The notes under the pieces are model-generated. The model was not told where the DNA came from. It did not search any database and saw nothing but the letters and a program-made list of their open reading frames with translations. This document shows positions 4,818 through 11,580 of a DNA stretch of 13,480 nt, piece by piece; position 1 is the first letter of the stretch; the number at the start of each line of letters is the position of its first letter. Source of the stretch: Prevotellaceae bacterium (lineage in GTDB: Bacteria; Bacteroidota; Bacteroidia; Bacteroidales; UBA932); contig JAIROF010000154.1 of the NCBI GenBank assembly GCA_031257655.1, positions 1 through 13,480 on the forward strand. Direction: 5' to 3'. The position numbers were made by a program, and so were the translations under genes.

Positions 4818-7800
4818 CTCTACGGCTATTTTAACCATCACTCTTCCGGCCTTTCCCTCGAGCGCGAAGTAGTACACTCCAGGGATGTCCGGCATGGTAA
4901 GCCCCTGCTTGAGGTTGGCTGTTTTTCCTTCGTGCACCATCCTACCCTGCACGTCGAAGAGGTAGAAGGTGGCGTATCGCTCTTCCAGCACATCGAGGTT
5001 GTCCGCCTCCTCGCCGATGATGAAGGCTCTCTTGAGGTGAACAATGCCACCCGGCGGCGCGGGGTTGGGGTAAACCACTGCCCGTACGCGTGCATCGTGC
5101 CTGGCGAATGAGCCGGGAACGTAGGGGCAAGAGCGTATCCACTTGTTTTCGGCAACTTGCACCTCGACGAATATCGAATCGCTGATTGCCGCGCCGGACG
5201 GAGAAGCGTAGTAGAACTTGCCGGCCTCAATTTTCTCCGTTACCCCTTCGGCCTTTCTGTACCACGCTACTCTCCGAATATGGTAGCCGCCGTTGTAGTC
5301 CGGGTTTTTTATCACCATCAGCAGCTTTCTACCCAGCTGAACGTTCACAATGTCATTAAACATAAACGGCTTCTCCAGCAGCAGCGTACACGCCTCCGGC
5401 AGCAGGCTGCCGTGGGCGGTGGCCGTGATGCTTGTATCTAACCTGAACGGCTTGTCCGCCTCCCGGCATAGCAGCGTGTCGCCGCTGGGGAGCAAAGCTA
5501 CAATCTTCGGCGAAGTATCGCCACACGGCATGGTGTAGCCGATGGTGTTGTTTACTACCGGCAGCACCTCTCCGTTAACAATCACGCTATCCAGCTGAAT
5601 GCCGGCAAGTATCCACTTAGCGTGGAGCGTAGTGTCCTTCGTTACCTTACTTGCGCCAAAGTCCCACAGTGCGCTGTCGGTCTTGCTGCCGGTCTTGCTG
5701 TAGTAGCTGTACCAGCCGCCAAAGGTGTAGCCAACTTTGCCGGGGTCGGCAGGGCGCGGTGCGGCGTCGCCATCCGCTACCTCGCAGGAAGGAGTGGCGG
5801 GGATGCCGCCGTTCAGCTCAAAGGTTACCCTGTAGAGCTTTCTCCACCGCGCGTAGAGCGTTGTGTTGCCCGTGCTGCCCGTGGGGATGGTTGTCACCTT
5901 GCGGCCTCCCGCCGGCGCATCGTACCATCCTGCAAACGCAAAGCCGCTGCGCACGGGCGCAGGCGGGGTAATTGCGCCGGATGCTATGGTGTAGGTGGTA
6001 TCGGGAGATGCGGCATGGGCGCCGCCGTTGAGCACGTAGGCAATCTTGTACGCCACCGGCGTCCACTTAGCGTGGAGCGTAGTGTCCTTCGTTATTCCGT
6101 TGACAGAAAAGCCCCACGGTGCGCTGCCGGTTTTGCTGTAGTGGTACCAGCCGCCAAAGGTGTAGCCGGCTTTGCCGGGGTCGGCAGGGCGCGGCACGAC
6201 ATAGCCATCCGCTACCTCGCAGGAAGGAATGGCGGGGATGCCGCCGTTCAGCTCAAAGGTTACCTTGTAGAGCTTTCTCCACTGCGCGTAGAGCGTTGTG
6301 TCGCCCGTGCTGCCCTTTCTAATGTAGAGTATCGGCCTCCCTTGTAATTCGTAGTTGTCGTACCAGCCGGTAAACCTATAGCCTGCGTAGGTGGGCGTGG
6401 GGAGCGTAATGATGGAGCTCTCTATGGTGTAGTAATCAGGGTTCTTGGGGAGAGAGTCGCCGAAGACATTGTGGTAGTCAATCTTGTACACTTTTGGCGT
6501 CCATTTGGGGTAGAGCTTTATATTCTTCTCCGGTACCCTGTTAATGGCAAAATCCCACGGGATGCTGAGGTGCTCATCCGCGTACCATCCGTCATCTCCA
6601 ACCTTGTAGCCTTTGCACTTGTGGGGCGGGTCGGAGGGGGGCGTTAGGAGTTCGCCGCGGTAGACCGTCCGGTTAGGGATGTATTTTATGCCGCACCTTC
6701 CGACGCCAAAGGACACGGTGAAGGCGGGAAGCGACGCCTTTTTTAAGAAATCCCTCCATACCACAGCTTTCTCGTAGCTCGACAATGATTCTGAAGGAAC
6801 GGTCAGCGTACACTTGCTCTTGTCCACCTTGTCAAAAACGTTAGGATTGATAATAGGCGCAAGCCGGGTAAGGATGGTAATGGAGGTCAGGCTGGTGCAG
6901 CTGGAAAAGGCGATATCTTGGATAACCTTTACCGATGACGGAATGAAAACCGATTCCAGGTAGCTGCAATTGGAAAAGGCGCCCCTTGATATAATCGTCG
7001 TCTGCGGTGGCAGCACAACCTCTCGTAGCTTGGTGCCGCTAAAGGTTTTCTCGCAGATAACGCTCACCATCGGCGGAATGGTGATGGAGGCTAAGCTGCT
7101 GCATCCACTAAAAGCGTAATGGGAAATAAAATCTACCTTTACCCCCGGTGGCATAACAACCGTTTCCAAGCTGGTGCAGCCCTCAAACAGCATCCACTCA
7201 ATTTTTTGCAGCTCCAGGGGGATGACAATGTTCTTCAGGCTGGTACATCGGCTAAAGGTGTAGTAGCCCATGTAAAATTTCGGCGAATAGTTGGTGAACT
7301 CAACGGCCTTCAAGCCGCGGCATCCGTAAAAGGCGTATTGGTACACGGCTTTTATCGCCGTAATGCGGATAGCAATCAAGCCGGTGCACTCTTGAAAAGC
7401 CTTATTTCCTATGACAAGCAGGTTGCTCTCCGGCAGCTTGACCGAAGTTAAGGTCGCCTTACCCACAGCGCCGTTGTAAAATGCGTACTCCGGCATGTAG
7501 CCGGCGGAGTAGCTATAGTCTTTGTTGGCGGAAGGCACGGTGCCCTCGGCGCCGGTGTAGGCGCTAATGGTAACGCTGCTCAAGTCCAGCTCCTTCAGGT
7601 TCGGCATCTCGTCGCGCATAAACCTCACATCGCGGGCGTCTATAACCCCTGTGAGCGTGAGGTGCGAAACGTTTTTTACCCCGGGCTTGTCCTTCAGCGT
7701 ATTTGGGCGGTCTAAGTGGTGGGAGGCGTAGGTGAACTTGCCAAACCGGAACGATGACCACGTCGGTGCACTTTTGTAGCGGCTTACCGCCGAGCTTTTG

Positions 7801-8960
7801 GCAATCAGGTCAACGGCGCCTGTGTTCACGTTGCCAAAGACCTCTTTTTTGATGGCCTGCGGCGTCTCCCTCAGGTTGGTAATGGAGGTCAGCCCGGTGC
7901 AGCTGCCAAAGGCCTTCTCCCGGATAGTATGCACCGACGCCGGAATGGTGAGCGCCTTCAGGCTTGAGCAGGCTTCAAAGGCGGAGGTGTCGATAACCTC
8001 CACCGATGGCGGAATTTCAACGGAGGATAAGCCATCGCAGTCGCAAAAAGTCAATTTGCTGATCACCTTCACCTTCGGCGGGATGCTAATGGACGATAGC
8101 GCGCGGCAGCCTTTAAACGCTTGTTTGCCAATAGCCGTCACCGACGGCGGAATGCTGATGTTGGGCAGCTGTTTGCAGAAGAGAAAAGCGTAATCTTCGA
8201 TCTCCGTCAACCCTTCAGGAAGGATGACGGAGGTTAATTCGCTGCAGGAGAGAAACGCGAACTTCCGAATGGCCGTTACTCCCTGCGGGACATTAATGGA
8301 TTTCAGCTTGAAGCAATTTGCAAAAATCCCTTCGGGCAAGGTTGTCGGCTTCGACGGGCTGGCAAAGGTAACAGACTCCAGGGTCTCGCATTCGAAAAAA
8401 GCGTAGTCGTCAATAGCCTTTACCGATGCCGGCAGGATGATGGAGGTCAGGCTGCGGCAGCGGTGAAAGGCTTTGCTGCCGATGCGCTCCACCGCCGACG
8501 GAACGGAAAAGTTAACGGTGCCCAGCTCGGTGCAGTAGGACAAAGCATCAGCGCCAATCGTCGTCACCGACGACGGAATACAAATGGAGGTCAGGCGCGA
8601 GCAGCCCGCAAAAGCCTCCTTGCCGATAGTCCTCACCGCCGACGGAGCGGTAAAGGTAACGGAAGCTATGCCAACGCAGCAGTAAAAGGCATACTCGCCG
8701 ATCTCGGTTACCCCTGGCGCTATCACCACAGCGGCGATGGGGTTTTTGTTGCCATACCAGGGCGGGCGATTGTATCTATCGTCGTATTTGCCCATAGCGC
8801 CATTGCCGCTAATCGTCAGGGTGGTGACGCCTTTGTTGTCGGGTGCAATCGACCACGTGCAGCGGCCGGTGGTACCGGAGGCATTTATATCGGGAGCCGC
8901 CGTAGCGCCTGCGCTAAGGAAAAGGCAGGCAGCCGGCAGCAAAAATTTTATCGTTTTCAT
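4815..8960 (-). CDS. BspA-like leucine-rich repeat surface protein with InlB repeats and T9SS sorting domain
   Basis: This 1381-residue protein is predicted to be exported to the cell surface. In order it shows a Sec signal peptide (1 to about 21, MKTIKFLLPAACLFLSAG), a first array of ~23-residue BspA-type leucine-rich repeats (about 75-370; units like AFKGCRALSSISIPPKV), a spacer with MPNLKELDLSSVTI (about 451-464), a second array (about 490-735), a run of InlB/Listeria-Bacteroides repeats (about 748-1120; GYTFGGWY, TTLYAQW), a region of unknown fold, and a type A T9SS C-terminal domain (about 1291-1381; VYPNPAPPGG, FYLFDVQGRMVHEG, GVYYFALEG). The ATG at 8960 is chosen because it starts a clean signal peptide; a TTG nine codons earlier is also in frame. 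The family includes adhesins; the ligand is unknown. No convincing promoter was seen upstream. The stop lies inside a heptamer array. Confidence 0.93.
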   Translation of the reverse strand: MKTIKFLLPAACLFLSAGATAAPDINASGTTGRCTWSIAPDNKGVTTLTISGNGAMGKYDDRYNRPPWYGNKNPIAAVVIAPGVTEIGEYAFYCCVGIASVTFTAPSAVRTIGKEAFAGCSRLTSICIPSSVTTIGADALSYCTELGTVNFSVPSAVERIGSKAFHRCRSLTSIILPASVKAIDDYAFFECETLESVTFASPSKPTTLPEGIFANCFKLKSINVPQGVTAIRKFAFLSCSELTSVILPEGLTEIEDYAFLFCKQLPNISIPPSVTAIGKQAFKGCRALSSISIPPKVKVISKLTFCDCDGLSSVEIPPSVEVIDTSAFEACSSLKALTIPASVHTIREKAFGSCTGLTSITNLRETPQAIKKEVFGNVNTGAVDLIAKSSAVSRYKSAPTWSSFRFGKFTYASHHLDRPNTLKDKPGVKNVSHLTLTGVIDARDVRFMRDEMPNLKELDLSSVTISAYTGAEGTVPSANKDYSYSAGYMPEYAFYNGAVGKATLTSVKLPESNLLVIGNKAFQECTGLIAIRITAIKAVYQYAFYGCRGLKAVEFTNYSPKFYMGYYTFSRCTSLKNIVIPLELQKIEWMLFEGCTSLETVVMPPGVKVDFISHYAFSGCSSLASITIPPMVSVICEKTFSGTKLREVVLPPQTTIISRGAFSNCSYLESVFIPSSVKVIQDIAFSSCTSLTSITILTRLAPIINPNVFDKVDKSKCTLTVPSESLSSYEKAVVWRDFLKKASLPAFTVSFGVGRCGIKYIPNRTVYRGELLTPPSDPPHKCKGYKVGDDGWYADEHLSIPWDFAINRVPEKNIKLYPKWTPKVYKIDYHNVFGDSLPKNPDYYTIESSIITLPTPTYAGYRFTGWYDNYELQGRPILYIRKGSTGDTTLYAQWRKLYKVTFELNGGIPAIPSCEVADGYVVPRPADPGKAGYTFGGWYHYSKTGSAPWGFSVNGITKDTTLHAKWTPVAYKIAYVLNGGAHAASPDTTYTIASGAITPPAPVRSGFAFAGWYDAPAGGRKVTTIPTGSTGNTTLYARWRKLYRVTFELNGGIPATPSCEVADGDAAPRPADPGKVGYTFGGWYSYYSKTGSKTDSALWDFGASKVTKDTTLHAKWILAGIQLDSVIVNGEVLPVVNNTIGYTMPCGDTSPKIVALLPSGDTLLCREADKPFRLDTSITATAHGSLLPEACTLLLEKPFMFNDIVNVQLGRKLLMVIKNPDYNGGYHIRRVAWYRKAEGVTEKIEAGKFYYASPSGAAISDSIFVEVQVAENKWIRSCPYVPGSFARHDARVRAVVYPNPAPPGGIVHLKRAFIIGEEADNLDVLEERYATFYLFDVQGRMVHEGKTANLKQGLTMPDIPGVYYFALEGKAGRVMVKIAVE
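5612..5880 (-). repeat. intragenic duplication in InlB region, copy 1
   Basis: This segment is nearly identical to 6062-6315, offset 450 bases at its right-hand (coding) end and 435 at the other because copy 1 has 15 extra bases. It encodes an InlB repeat with VTFELNGGIPATPSCEVADG and GYTFGGWY. The high nucleotide identity suggests a recent duplication or gene conversion. Confidence 0.85.
6062..6315 (-). repeat. intragenic duplication in InlB region, copy 2
   Basis: This is the second copy of the duplicated InlB unit, encoding VTFELNGGIPAIPSCEVADG and GYTFGGWYHYSKTG. Between the copies sits a different InlB subtype (YKIAYVLNGG), so the duplicated block is a pair of alternating repeat types about 150 residues long. 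Confidence 0.85.
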
Positions 8961-9159
8961 TTTTCTAAGTACATGACAAAAATTCAAACATCTTCAACTC
9001 CAGCTTTGCCAATTGATTAAGAAACATATTTACAATAGCTTACAGTCAACGCTTAGGCGGATTTTTTTGCCCATCGTCCGTGCTTCTTGACTTTTATGGC
9101 GCTACCGGTATTGGCATAGGAATCCCTATATGCTTCGCGCAGCTTTATTTTGCGCATCG

Positions 9160-9283
9160 GCTGGATGGCCTCGCTTCGCTCACAATGACGGAGCGGGACT
9201 TCCCGTTATTTTTCTTGTTTGTCGTTAGCAATATAAGCTCGACATGGCGGCATCCGTCGCCATCACAGCGAGCAAAGCAAGCC
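9160..9283. repeat. imperfect inverted repeat of the CGTCATTGnGAGCGAAGCG type
   Basis: On the minus strand 9189-9166 reads CGTCATTGTGAGCGAAGCGA, and a degraded complementary copy lies at 9251-9283 (CATCACAGCGAGCAAAGCAA on the plus strand). Between them are a CGGGA/TCCCG mini-stem and ATGGCG (9244-9249) pairing with CGCCAT (9258-9263). From memory, CGTCATTGCGAGCGAAGCGA-like sequences are common dispersed repeats in many bacterial genomes. No protein is supported here. Confidence 0.5.
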
Positions 9284-9322
9284 GAAAAAGAGCGTCTCTG
9301 CGCAAAATTGTGATGAGCAGGG

Positions 9323-9518
9323 TCAGAACTCCTGACCTGACGAACATTATATTGCTCATATAGAATTATTTATGTAAAGCATGGCACAAAATATTACTGT
9401 CGCAAAATAATGTCGGGAGCACAATAATGTCGATGTCTTATGTGTGATAATCAGATTATTGTATTATTTAATGCCAAAAATCGCGACAGGCCAGTCTGTG
9501 CCAAGTCAGGAGTTCTGA
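9323..9518. repeat. AT-rich segment bounded by 14-bp perfect inverted repeats
   Basis: TCAGAACTCCTGAC (9323-9336) and GTCAGGAGTTCTGA (9505-9518) are exact reverse complements. Each arm is also a small dyad: GTCAG-N5-CTGAC at 9322-9336 and GTCAG-N5-CTGA at 9505-9518. The AT-rich interior has three imperfect 16-17 base units (9386-9435, sharing AATAATGTCG or a close variant). It sits between the divergent surface-protein and glycosyltransferase genes. It could be a small mobile element remnant or a pair of operators. Confidence 0.6.
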
Positions 9519-9744
9519 GGGTATAACGGTACCTACACACACAAATAACGGTAGAAGTTTAAATTTATTTCGGAGAAAATGTAACCTGCTGAGCAATACG
9601 GATTTTGAAAAGCAGGCAAGCGCGGGCGAGAAATCGGCGAAACGGGGGGCGCACGATGCTTTTACTTGTTTCTCGAATACGATAATTATCATACGGTTTA
9701 AAAACTTCTTGCTTTTTTGGGAGATGTGATATTCATTTATTTCG

Positions 9745-9752
9745 TACTTTTG
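9745..9752 (+). promoter_or_regulatory. -7 box upstream of the GT2 gene
   Basis: TACTTTTG matches TAnnTTTG and would start transcription about 9760, roughly 20 bases before the ATG at 9782. A TTTG at 9716-9719 lies 25 bases upstream, longer than the usual spacing, so the -33 partner is doubtful. Confidence 0.5.
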
Positions 9753-9781
9753 CCAAAAACAACTTGCTACATGACAAAAAA

Positions 9782-10501
9782 ATGGGAAATGCCGTGAAAA
9801 TACTATCCGTTATTATTGCTGCATACAATGAAGAAAAAACGATTCTTCCGCTGCTGCAAAAAGTTGTAGACGTCAAGCTGATAAGCGGTATCCAAAAGGA
9901 AATAGTCATCGTAAACGACGGCTCGCGCGATGCAACGGAAAAGCTGGTGCGGGATTATATTCGCGCTCATGCGGAGGAAAAGATCGTATTGGTCGGCCAT
10001 GAAAAAAATCTGGGAAAAGGGGCAGCCATCCGCAAGGGGCTTGAAACCATCACGGGCGACTATGTGATTATTCAAGATGCAGATATGGAGTACAATCCGG
10101 ACGATTATAGCATCTTGCTGAAAACGCTGCTGGAGGAAAAGCGGAAAGTATTGTACGGTTCCCGCTTTTTGAATCCGCAAAACCGGCATTCATACCGGTC
10201 GTTTTACTGGGGAGGGCGCTTAGTAACCTGGGTTGCCAATATTTTGTTTGCCCAGCACCTGACGGACGAGCCTACCTGCTACAAGCTGTTCGAGGCAGAG
10301 CTCCTCAAATCTATTCCCCTGCGCTGTAATGGGTTTGAATTTTGCCCGGAGGTGACGGCAAAAGTGGCCAAGCGCGGCATTAAAATCAAAGAGGTCGCCA
10401 TCAGCTACTATCCTCGCTCGGTCGAAGAGGGTAAAAAAATAAAATGGACAGACGGCGTAGAGGCGCTTTGGGTATTGCTTAAATACCGATTTGTGAATTA
10501 G
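9782..10501 (+). CDS. family 2 glycosyltransferase, polyprenyl-phosphate sugar synthase-like
   Basis: This is a GT-A fold inverting transferase resembling DPM1-type enzymes, which move a sugar from a nucleotide donor to a polyprenyl phosphate on the cytoplasmic face of the membrane. The 239-residue product shows the family marks in order: SVIIAAYNEEKTI (9-21), IVNDGSRDATE (43-53), NLGKGAAIRKGLE (76-88), the metal-binding QDADMEYNPDDY (98-109), VLYGSRFLN (123-131), DEPTCYKLF (162-170) and GFEFCPEVTAKVAKRGIKIKEVAISYYPRSVEEGKKI (184-220). It has no membrane helices, unlike longer GtrB/ArnC-type relatives. I chose the ATG at 9782; a TTG at 9764 and a GTG at 9794 are also in frame. The sugar and acceptor are not known. 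The two membrane-protein genes downstream suggest it supplies a lipid-linked sugar to them. Confidence 0.9.
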   Translation: MGNAVKILSVIIAAYNEEKTILPLLQKVVDVKLISGIQKEIVIVNDGSRDATEKLVRDYIRAHAEEKIVLVGHEKNLGKGAAIRKGLETITGDYVIIQDADMEYNPDDYSILLKTLLEEKRKVLYGSRFLNPQNRHSYRSFYWGGRLVTWVANILFAQHLTDEPTCYKLFEAELLKSIPLRCNGFEFCPEVTAKVAKRGIKIKEVAISYYPRSVEEGKKIKWTDGVEALWVLLKYRFVN

Positions 10502-10548
10502 CTATTAGATAGTAGATGCTCAACTTTTTAAGCAACTTGCGAAAGCTG

Positions 10549-10721
10549 AATAGCGTAATTCGTGGACAAAAAAATTCAGTAGCGTCTCAAATTCACGGAA
10601 AGGTATTATCTTTGCACCCAAAAAGACAGGATACATTATGGGTAGCGTATCAAATTAACCCTTTCCGTGAATTTGAGACGCTGCCAAAATTTCGTGTAAA
10701 ATAGCGTAATTCGTGGACAAA
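10549..10721. repeat. 173-bp nested repeat element with five TAGCGT-type copies
   Basis: A 22-base direct repeat (10549-10570 and 10700-10721, core TAGCGTAATTCGTGGACAAA) encloses a 23-base perfect inverted repeat (10581-10603 and 10660-10682, AGCGTCTCAAATTCACGG...). A fifth related copy, TAGCGTATCAAATT, lies at 10643-10656. All share TAGCGT and an AATT block, so they seem to derive from one unit. The 56-base loop of the inverted repeat contains a TATCTTTG promoter box and a six-codon frame, ATG to TAA, at 10638-10658 (MGSVSN). It could be a miniature insertion element derived by internal deletion, or a regulatory region. Confidence 0.75.
10607..10614 (+). promoter_or_regulatory. -7 box inside the repeat element
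   Basis: TATCTTTG matches TAnnTTTG exactly and points at the unknown membrane gene 128 bases on. No -33 TTTG is found at the right distance. The predicted start near 10621 would put the six-codon frame and the right arm of the inverted repeat in the leader. Confidence 0.4.
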
Positions 10722-10741
10722 TATCTAATATATAACATCTA

Positions 10742-11458
10742 ATGGCTAAACATGTTTCCCCAAAAACTTCACCGCCGTCGGCGAGAAGAGCGGTAAAAGC
10801 ACAAAAACCAGGCGGACGAAAAGCTCCTGCTCCTGCTCCTGCGCCTGTATCGGCGCCAAAAGCAAAAAACGCTCTGCGGCAGTGGCTGGGGGGCGCTTTT
10901 GGCTTCAAGAGCATGGCGCTGGCGGTGGCTGTCGGCCTGCTGCTCTACGCCGTCATGCGCGACAACTCCGGCTACAAGTGGGCCTGGAGTAGCCTGCTAA
11001 AAGGCAACTGGGAGCTCATACAAAAGCATCGCAAAGCCACGCTGGATGAGCGATACCAAATGAAGCTCGGATTCGACTACGTGTTCTACAAGTACATCAT
11101 AGACAATACGCCGGAGGATGCCGTGCTGCTCTTCCCCCTCAAAAAGTACAATACCGAAAAAGGCGGCGACTACCAGCTGAACAGCAGCATTAACGCAAAG
11201 TACTGGGCTACTCACTTTTTGTACCCGCGAAAGGTGCTCTACAAGGACGAGCAGGAAACCAACCCCCGCTACAGGGATGTTACCCACGTGGCAATCATTG
11301 CGGGGCACGGCTACGAGGATGTGGACTATCCCGTGTATGAGCGAAGCTACTTTACCGTGCTGCCGAAAAAAATGCCCCAAAATACCGAACCGGCAACCGG
11401 TAACGCCGAACCCTCAACCGGCAACGCTGAGCCGGCAACAGTGGACAGCCAGCAGTGA
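10742..11458 (+). CDS. single-pass membrane protein of unknown function
   Basis: I do not recognise a named family for this 238-residue product. It has a basic, Ala/Pro-rich N-terminal tail (1-50, with KAPAPAPAPVSAPKAKN), one membrane helix at about 56-73 (KSMALAVAVGLLLYAVMRD), and a C-terminal domain at about 75-210 that should lie outside the inner membrane because the positive residues precede the helix. That domain has features such as ERYQMKLGFDYVFYKYI, TPEDAVLLFPLKKY, YWATHFLYPRKVLYKDE and VTHVAIIAGHGYED. It ends in a low-complexity tail with seven-residue repeats (EPATGNA, EPSTGNA). FLYPRKV-like strings occur beside or within membrane glycosyltransferases as I recall, and the gene sits directly before a GT-C-like gene, so a helper role for that enzyme is a reasonable inference, not a demonstrated one. 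Confidence 0.8.
   Translation: MAKHVSPKTSPPSARRAVKAQKPGGRKAPAPAPAPVSAPKAKNALRQWLGGAFGFKSMALAVAVGLLLYAVMRDNSGYKWAWSSLLKGNWELIQKHRKATLDERYQMKLGFDYVFYKYIIDNTPEDAVLLFPLKKYNTEKGGDYQLNSSINAKYWATHFLYPRKVLYKDEQETNPRYRDVTHVAIIAGHGYEDVDYPVYERSYFTVLPKKMPQNTEPATGNAEPSTGNAEPATVDSQQ
11387..11443 (+). repeat. 21-bp coding repeats (EPATGNA)
   Basis: Two full 21-base units and a partial third encode EPATGNA, EPSTGNA and EPAT at the C-terminus of the unknown membrane protein. The unit length keeps the frame. Confidence 0.75.
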
Positions 11459-11477
11459 ACACTTAGCAGCGAACACT
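11451..11477 (+). repeat. 14-bp repeat across a stop codon
   Basis: AGCAGTGAACACT (11451-11463) and AGCAGCGAACACT (11465-11477) differ by one base. That base makes the difference between the TGA stop of the preceding gene and CGA. A six-base hairpin, ATGCAC/GTGCAT (11497-11516), follows. The rest of the 122-base gap before the next gene shows only a T-rich stretch (11550-11562). Confidence 0.6.
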
Positions 11478-11580
11478 CAACGGTGAATAGCCAACCATGC
11501 ACCGTTAGCCGTGCATAGCTGCAAATCGGCTCGCCGGCATCTACAGCGTTTAATTTTTTTTTAAACTACATCGACAAAAA

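Noticed and set aside
9080..9313. Rightward 77-codon open frame
   Set aside because: It runs through a dispersed CGTCATTGnGAGCG-type repeat and hairpins, and its product resembles no protein family I know.
9468..9692. Leftward 74-codon open frame
   Set aside because: It overlaps one arm of the 14-bp inverted repeat, lacks recognisable domains and has no promoter or convincing start.
9771..9797. Eight-codon frame overlapping the GT2 start, ending in TGA over a GTG
   Set aside because: It could be a leader peptide with translational coupling, but a frame this short arises easily by chance and nothing else supports it.
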